DNA of 48,816 nt from an uncultured Muribaculaceae bacterium (GTDB taxonomy: Bacteria; Bacteroidota; Bacteroidia; Bacteroidales; Muribaculaceae). The notes under the pieces were generated by a model, which was not told where the DNA came from, ran no database searches, and worked only from the letters and a program-made list of their open reading frames with translations. A program made the translations under genes and the position numbers. This document shows positions 43,812 to 48,816 of the stretch, piece by piece; the stretch's first letter is position 1, and the number at the start of each line of letters is the position of its first letter. Where the stretch lies: positions 1 to 48,816 of the forward strand of contig CAJGDJ010000015.1 of the NCBI GenBank assembly GCA_904502025.1, given 5' to 3'.

Positions 43812-43819
43812 TATCTTTG
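43812..43819 (+). promoter_or_regulatory. -7 element of mrp promoter
   Basis: TATCTTTG is an exact TAnnTTTG match. A start near 43826 excludes an in-frame TTG at 43817 as the mrp start and supports ATG 43856. Confidence 0.55.
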
Positions 43820-43855
43820 CAAGGTATAACAAAGTTTTATCTAAAAACATATATA

Positions 43856-44965
43856 ATGGAACGTTTATATCCGGCATTGATTATTGATGCATTGAAAAAT
43901 GTGCGTTATCCAGGCAATGGTAAGAATATCGTGGAACTTGATATGATTGAAGACGATATTCGCATTGAGGGTAACAAAGTGTCGTTTTCTCTCATCTTTG
44001 AAAAACCTACCGACCCATTTATCAAATCGCTCGTAAAGGCTGCCGAAACAGCTATTCTCACATATATCTCTCCTGAGGTTGACATTAAGGGCAATATCGC
44101 AGTAAAAACTCGCAAACCATTACCCGAAAAACCTGCTAACCCACTCCCAGGCGTGAAAAACATCATCGGTATATCATCGGGCAAAGGTGGTGTTGGTAAA
44201 TCAACCGTAGCAAGCAACCTCGCTGTTGCTCTCGCTCGTGAAGGGTATAAAGTAGGCTTGCTTGATGCTGATATTTTTGGTCCATCGGTGCCTAAAATGT
44301 TTGGCGTTGAAGACGAACATCTTTTCATGCACAATGTCGATGGTCGCGACCTCATTATCCCTGTCGAAAGATATGGAATTAAGTTGCTTTCAATAGGTTT
44401 TGTCGTTGACAAAAATGCACCAGTATTGTGGCGTGGAGGAATGGCTTCAAATGCTCTCAAACAACTCATTACCGATACCGATTGGGGAGAGCTTGACTAT
44501 TTCCTCATTGATATGCCTCCCGGCACAAGCGACATTCACCTCACTCTCGTGCAAACTCTTGGCATTACAGGTGTGGTTATCGTGAGCACGCCACAACAAG
44601 TGGCTCTTGCCGATGCTCGCAAGGGAATCGCAATGTTTATGGGAGATAAAGTAAACGTGCCCATCTTGGGATTGGTTGAGAATATGGCATGGTTCACCCC
44701 TGCTCCTCACCCCGAGGAACGCTATTATATTTTCGGTCGCGAGGGTGGCGTGGAACTTGCAAAAGAACTTGGCGTAAAACTCCTCGCTCAAATACCTGTT
44801 GTGGGAACTATATGCGAAGGTGGCGATAATGGTACTCCTATCGCACTTGAGGACAGCATCGCAGGACAAGCATTTATGCACCTTGCTCACGAAACAATCG
44901 ACGCAATAAACACTCGCAATAACGACCTTCCCCCAACGGTGAAGGTTGATATTTCAAAGCGATAA
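43856..44965 (+). CDS. mrp: Mrp/ApbC family iron-sulfur carrier ATPase
   Basis: A 369-residue P-loop ATPase of the Mrp/NBP35 family, carriers that deliver Fe-S clusters to target proteins. An N-terminal MIP18-like (DUF59) domain covers about residues 1-95. The deviant Walker A is GKGGVGKST (109-117). The next blocks LLDADIFGPSVPKMFG, PPGTSDIHLTL and LVENMAWFTPA are typical. The usual C-x-x-C of the bridging site is absent: the segment reads WFTPAPHPEERYYIFG. It is the first gene of a plus-strand run with the esterase (16-base gap) and the membrane protein. Start by the -7 element at 43812. Confidence 0.93.
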   Translation: MERLYPALIIDALKNVRYPGNGKNIVELDMIEDDIRIEGNKVSFSLIFEKPTDPFIKSLVKAAETAILTYISPEVDIKGNIAVKTRKPLPEKPANPLPGVKNIIGISSGKGGVGKSTVASNLAVALAREGYKVGLLDADIFGPSVPKMFGVEDEHLFMHNVDGRDLIIPVERYGIKLLSIGFVVDKNAPVLWRGGMASNALKQLITDTDWGELDYFLIDMPPGTSDIHLTLVQTLGITGVVIVSTPQQVALADARKGIAMFMGDKVNVPILGLVENMAWFTPAPHPEERYYIFGREGGVELAKELGVKLLAQIPVVGTICEGGDNGTPIALEDSIAGQAFMHLAHETIDAINTRNNDLPPTVKVDISKR

Positions 44966-44981
44966 AATACCCTCTTGCAAG

Positions 44982-45914
44982 ATGAAAAAGTGGATAATTA
45001 CAACTTTGGTGCTGGCGTTCTTGCCATTTGTTATTCGGAATATTCGTAACAATAAAACTGATTTTTCTGATTCTCCTTTGACTGTTACAAGTGGCGAGCT
45101 AAAACATATCGACCTCTATTCCCCCGAAATGAACGAGACGATAAAGGTTGATGTGTGGACTCCCGATGGATATTCAAAACATGTGAAATACCCCGTTATT
45201 TATATGCACGACGGTCAGAACCTATTTGATGCCAATTCCACTTGGAATCATCAAGCATGGGAGATTGACTCGGTTATGGGCAAATTGATTGCTACCGACA
45301 GTATTCGCCCTGCAATCGTGGTAGGCGTTTATAGCGTTGACACAACTCGATTGAGCGACCTTATGCCCGAAAAACCACTCAAATACCTCGCTACCGACAG
45401 TATTAAAACGTTTATTGATAAATATATGTGCAAAGGGCTTTATCGTGCCGATGAATACCTCGCATTTATCGTTAATACCCTTCGTCCTGTGATAAACGAG
45501 AACTTCTCAATCGACACCACAATGCAAGCCACCTCAATTATGGGGTCGAGTATGGGTGGATTGATTTCAATTTATGGTATGTGTGAATATCCACAAGTAT
45601 TTGGCTCGGCAGGTTGTCTCTCAACTCACTGGAGTGGAGCAATAACTCGCAACGACGACTTCCCCGAGGCGATGCGTCGCTATTTGATTGAGTCATTGCC
45701 ACGCACCGGCAAGCATCGACTATACATGGATTGTGGCGACAAAACAATTGACTCGGTATATATCCCATATTTTCACGCGATGAATGCTCTTGCCGACTCT
45801 CTTGGGTATAAAAATGAGCGTTTGATGACTCCATTTTTCCCGGGTCACGCCCACGAAGAACGTGCTTGGGCAACTCGAGTGGCTGAGCCTTTGAAATTCA
45901 TTTTGAAAAAATAG
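44982..45914 (+). CDS. Exported alpha/beta-hydrolase esterase (esterase D/Fes-like)
   Basis: A 310-residue protein of the putative esterase family (PF00756 type). ATG 44982 gives an N-terminal membrane segment or signal (MKKWIITTLVLAFLPFVI). Motifs are YPVIYMHDGQNLFD (oxyanion region), nucleophile serine in IMGSSMGGLISIYG, and histidine in GHAHEERAW. Members hydrolyse feruloyl, siderophore or glucuronoyl esters; the substrate is unknown. It lies 16 bases after mrp and 27 before the membrane protein gene, and is probably transcribed with them. Confidence 0.85.
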   Translation: MKKWIITTLVLAFLPFVIRNIRNNKTDFSDSPLTVTSGELKHIDLYSPEMNETIKVDVWTPDGYSKHVKYPVIYMHDGQNLFDANSTWNHQAWEIDSVMGKLIATDSIRPAIVVGVYSVDTTRLSDLMPEKPLKYLATDSIKTFIDKYMCKGLYRADEYLAFIVNTLRPVINENFSIDTTMQATSIMGSSMGGLISIYGMCEYPQVFGSAGCLSTHWSGAITRNDDFPEAMRRYLIESLPRTGKHRLYMDCGDKTIDSVYIPYFHAMNALADSLGYKNERLMTPFFPGHAHEERAWATRVAEPLKFILKK

Positions 45915-45941
45915 CATTTTCTATAGCAAACCCCTATTGTC

Positions 45942-47513
45942 ATGTCAATGTCAAAAAAATCGTGGATTCTTGGTATATTAATATTATTCATATTTATATG
46001 CTATGTGATATTTGAAATGTTTATGCCCTATTCGGGTGATGACCTTGCTCACATGGTGTCAACATCAAAATATTTTGAGACGCACCCTATATGGCGTTAT
46101 CCTTTTTTCTTTGTTGGACATTGGCTTGACACAAATGGACGTCTTGCCGACAAAATAAATCCCATTTTATTCATCACACTCCCACACTGGATAAACGCAC
46201 TGATTGCTGCCGTTTCAGTCCCTTCGATGATGTGGATTGTGTTGAAACATTGCCAATTCAAATCAAATCACATTACCGCTTCGGTTATTGCATTAGCATT
46301 ATTGGTATTCGTTCTCCCTTGGTGGGACTCAATGCAAGCATTTGTGTGTATCTATAATTATATTATTGCCACATTATTGCCTTTGTTGTTTTTATATTTA
46401 TTGCAACGCCAAAATAACAAAGCATCATCTTCATGGATTGGGAAATGGGGGTGTTACTTACTATCGCCCATTGCCGGAATGATGCATGAGGCAATAGGTG
46501 TGCCATTAGCTTGTGGATTGATTGCATATCAAATAATGACAAATGTGTGGAAAGAACTTAATACAATACAACGTCGCATGGTTATACTGTTTATGTGTGG
46601 CGTGGCATGGGGATTTTTTGCACCATCATTATGGAGCCGTTTGGGACAAAACACCACTCCCGATGACCCTCTTTTATTATTATTGCTCAAAAGCGATAGC
46701 ATTGCGTTATTATTATTGATTTTGATTGCCGTAGGTCTCTGCCTTGCAAATACACGCAAAGCAATTATTAATGCAGCACACACTCCTTGGATAATTTATA
46801 CAGTAGCAGCAATTGCTTCCATGTGTTTTAGTGCAATGTCGGGAGTTGTAGGTCGTAGTGGCTGGTTTGCTCAAGTATTTGCCATAATCGCCATATTCCG
46901 TTGGATAACCTCACATGATTATAAAATCAATCGCACCACAAGTGGTGTGATTTCATCGGTTTTGATTTTTGCTATAGTCTTCCACTATGTTGATACAACT
47001 CGTTGGCAAATAACGTTAGGCAAAGAGGTCGAAACCGTAGCACAAATGTATAGTGAGTCAAAAAATGGTCAAGTATATTTTGACGCCACTCGTGATAACG
47101 AATTGCCATGGTGGACTCTTAAAAAAACACGTGGAGTTCCCGATGCAGATGATTTATATCTCATCTCCTCATTCTCTAAATTCTATGGAACAATGGGATT
47201 CCCATTTGTATTGCTACCAACCGAAGTTCTTGAAATTGATTTTAATTGCTTTTGCGAAAGCGAAAAATATATGGGGACGGCTCATTTAAGAAACGGCGAT
47301 ATGATTGTCGCTGCATTCATAACCGGAACACAAACACTAAAATCCGAGAGGGAAGATATTTCGGTTAGCATATATTGCGATGCCGACGGAAAAGAGTGGG
47401 TTGTTACACCATTTACCATTGATGGCTCCAGTCTGCCATTAAATCACTTCACTCCTCTTATCGTCGATCCCGGCGACAGACTAACATTCGTCGAAGAAAA
47501 AGATGAATATTGA
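45942..47513 (+). CDS. Multi-pass membrane protein, DUF6056-like
   Basis: A 523-residue protein with about ten hydrophobic segments between residues 7 and 340, then a soluble C-terminal part of about 180 residues. The early PYSGDDLAHMV and GHWLDTNGRLADKIN (external loop with an acidic pair) recall DUF6056 proteins, which resemble GT-C glycosyltransferases. That activity is not established here. It is the last gene of the mrp/esterase run, 27 bases after the esterase. Two possible starts (45942, 45948). Confidence 0.72.
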   Translation: MSMSKKSWILGILILFIFICYVIFEMFMPYSGDDLAHMVSTSKYFETHPIWRYPFFFVGHWLDTNGRLADKINPILFITLPHWINALIAAVSVPSMMWIVLKHCQFKSNHITASVIALALLVFVLPWWDSMQAFVCIYNYIIATLLPLLFLYLLQRQNNKASSSWIGKWGCYLLSPIAGMMHEAIGVPLACGLIAYQIMTNVWKELNTIQRRMVILFMCGVAWGFFAPSLWSRLGQNTTPDDPLLLLLLKSDSIALLLLILIAVGLCLANTRKAIINAAHTPWIIYTVAAIASMCFSAMSGVVGRSGWFAQVFAIIAIFRWITSHDYKINRTTSGVISSVLIFAIVFHYVDTTRWQITLGKEVETVAQMYSESKNGQVYFDATRDNELPWWTLKKTRGVPDADDLYLISSFSKFYGTMGFPFVLLPTEVLEIDFNCFCESEKYMGTAHLRNGDMIVAAFITGTQTLKSEREDISVSIYCDADGKEWVVTPFTIDGSSLPLNHFTPLIVDPGDRLTFVEEKDEY

Positions 47514-47516
47514 GAT

Positions 47517-47562
47517 TTTAACTCTGCCTACAATTACTTATAACTTATGTATCAGAGTTAAA
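47517..47562. terminator. Possible terminator between converging genes
   Basis: TTTAACTCTG (47517-47526) and CAGAGTTAAA (47553-47562) are a perfect 10-bp inverted repeat around 26 bases between the membrane protein and the O-methyltransferase. The right arm lies within the last codons of the latter, and no strong T run follows. Confidence 0.3.
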
Positions 47563-48167
47563 CCGTCGCGAAGTGGAAGTATCACTTTTTCTACGCGAGG
47601 GTCGCGAGCTACCATGTCGTTAAACTCAAGAATTCCCAATGTTTGAGGGTCGCGAGGATTCTCTTCTATGACTTTACCATCCCAGAGTGTGTTATCGGCA
47701 AGGATAAAACCACCTTTACGCACTCGTGGCAATACGAGGTTGTAGTAATCGACATAGTTACGTTTGTTGGCATCGATAAACACAAGGTCAAACTCCCCAT
47801 CAATCGTAGGTACAATCTCCATTGCATCGCCAATATGTAGATGCATTCTATCTGCGTATGGCGACGCATTGAAGCGTTCAAGAATAAAATCTTCTATCTC
47901 GTCGTCAATCTCGACAGTGTGCAACTCAGCATCTTCGGGCATACCTTCGGCAAAACAAAGGGCTGAATATCCGGTAAACGCACCAAGTTCAAGAATGCGT
48001 TGAGGTCGAATCATGCGAGTGAACATCTTGAGCATACGCCCTTGAAGATGTCCCGAACACATACGCGAATAAAGATGATAGATATGTGTGTCGCGATTGA
48101 GTTGACGCATCATCTCCGGCTCGGCATCAATGTGATTGAGGATATATTCTTCTAATTCTTCTTGCAT
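47538..48167 (-). CDS. Class I SAM O-methyltransferase (TrmR/YrrM-like family)
   Basis: A 209-residue methyltransferase of the catechol-O-methyltransferase-like group. The SAM site is ILELGAFTGYSALC, the metal-binding Asp residues are in LVFIDANKRNYVDYY and FILADNTLWDGKV. Some members such as TrmR methylate cmo5U34 in tRNA; others act on small phenols, so the substrate is open. It follows aroQ by 11 bases on the minus strand. The link with aroQ may only be co-transcription. Confidence 0.87.
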   Translation of the reverse strand: MQEELEEYILNHIDAEPEMMRQLNRDTHIYHLYSRMCSGHLQGRMLKMFTRMIRPQRILELGAFTGYSALCFAEGMPEDAELHTVEIDDEIEDFILERFNASPYADRMHLHIGDAMEIVPTIDGEFDLVFIDANKRNYVDYYNLVLPRVRKGGFILADNTLWDGKVIEENPRDPQTLGILEFNDMVARDPRVEKVILPLRDGLTLIHKL

Positions 48168-48178
48168 AATTTTGTTTT

Positions 48179-48607
48179 TTATCGAGCCTTGATGGCTTCA
48201 ATTGCAAGACGATAGCTATCCATTCCAAAACCGGCAATAACGCCACAACACACTCCCGAAATCATTGATCGATGACGCACCTCTTCGCGTGCATGAACAT
48301 TTGAAATGTGCACCTCTATTACGGGAACATTGATAGCTGATATAGCATCGGCAATAGCGAGCGATGTGTGAGTATAGGCTCCGGCATTGAGTACTATACC
48401 TTTCAATCCCTCATCAAAACCCTCCGAATGCAACTTGTCAATGATTTCTCCCTCATGATTGCTTTGAAAATATTCTATAGTATAGTTGGAGTATCTCGAA
48501 CGAAGAGTTTCAAGATATGTTTCCATTGAACTATTCCCATAAATTCCCGGCTCTCTCACGCCAAGAAGATTGAGGTTGGGCCCATTTATAATCAAAATAC
48601 GAGTCAT
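48179..48607 (-). CDS. aroQ: 3-dehydroquinate dehydratase, type II
   Basis: A 142-residue enzyme of the shikimate pathway that dehydrates 3-dehydroquinate. The N-terminal ILIINGPNLNLLGVREPGIYG holds the catalytic Tyr and Arg loop; the active His is in VIEVHISNVHAREEVRH. Length is normal for the dodecameric type II enzyme. It heads a two-gene unit with the O-methyltransferase and has a -7 element upstream. Confidence 0.96.
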   Translation of the reverse strand: MTRILIINGPNLNLLGVREPGIYGNSSMETYLETLRSRYSNYTIEYFQSNHEGEIIDKLHSEGFDEGLKGIVLNAGAYTHTSLAIADAISAINVPVIEVHISNVHAREEVRHRSMISGVCCGVIAGFGMDSYRLAIEAIKAR

Positions 48608-48635
48608 AACACCAATAGTTTTATATTATCTTATG

Positions 48636-48643
48636 CAAAGATA
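48636..48643 (-). promoter_or_regulatory. -7 element of the aroQ promoter
   Basis: On the minus strand TATCTTTG, an exact TAnnTTTG match, 29 bases before the aroQ ATG. No clear TTTG at 19 bases. Confidence 0.55.
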
Positions 48644-48816
48644 CAACAAAGAAACGAAAGTGAGTGCGAAACGGAGAAAGAATGTTGTCTGTTAGCGATT
48701 TAACAATGTTTGCCAAGATGTTACTGTGCCATCAAATGCCAATGAAAAGCCAAGAAATGACAAAGTTTCGTTACTATACCGTTACTTTAATTCTTGATTT
48801 CAATAGGTTTATTCGA

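Noticed and set aside
48682..48816. Open frame of 45 codons running off the right end
   Set aside because: No recognisable motif, no convincing promoter, and the frame is cut by the window edge. It may be chance; 48644-48816 otherwise shows nothing I can support.

Overview
The window looks like a chromosomal segment of a Bacteroidales bacterium, plausibly Muribaculaceae or a near relative; the family is a guess. The evidence is moderately AT-rich DNA, almost no Shine-Dalgarno sequences, many promoters of the Bacteroidetes type (TTTG, 19 bases, TAnnTTTG), an ATP-type PEP carboxykinase, a BspA-type leucine-rich-repeat protein and T9SS-like C-terminal sorting domains, a lipoprotein with an acidic surface-export signal, and the acyltransferase / sigma-54 activator / lptE / secG gene order.

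Layout, left to right. 1-7.3 kb: a cut-off gene end, a 1931-residue secreted amidase with two tandem 416-residue modules, and a secreted CE7-like esterase. 7.3-10.3 kb: a DUF4143 AAA+ ATPase behind 32-bp tandem repeats, a radical-SAM protein and an LD-carboxypeptidase. 10.4-10.6 kb: two identical tRNA-Asn genes. 10.7-19.7 kb (plus strand): S41 protease, mfd, slyD, a U32 protein, a candidate orphan small RNA, rlmN and mnmD. 20.0-24.6 kb: pckA and mutS, separated by a structured intergenic region. 24.7-39.5 kb (mostly minus strand): a Cys-rich orphan, a DUF2795 protein, a cobalamin adenosyltransferase, a LOG-family hydrolase, the envelope operon acyltransferase / sigma-54 activator / lptE / hypothetical / secG, a glycan operon GT9 / ruvB / flippase / GT4, then HAD phosphatase / ribF, a small lipoprotein and a long RluA-type pseudouridine synthase. 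39.6-41.9 kb: the LRR protein and trmB. 42.0-43.7 kb: a type II restriction-modification pair on the opposite strand. 43.8-47.5 kb: mrp, an esterase and a multi-pass membrane protein. 47.5-48.6 kb: an O-methyltransferase and aroQ.

Several genes share themes. RNA modification: rlmN, mnmD, trmB, the RluA synthase, perhaps the U32 protein. DNA maintenance: mfd, mutS, ruvB. Envelope assembly: lptE, secG, acyltransferase, flippase and glycosyltransferases, ldcA, secreted amidase. Most are housekeeping. The accessory-looking parts are the giant amidase, the DUF4143 ATPase with its repeats, the restriction-modification pair, the orphan small-RNA locus and the structured intergenic regions near pckA and mutS. 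I saw no CRISPR array, insertion sequence, prophage or rRNA gene. No wholly new defence or metabolic system is evident; the best leads are the small-RNA candidate, the dyad/repeat family shared by two loci, and the amidase architecture.
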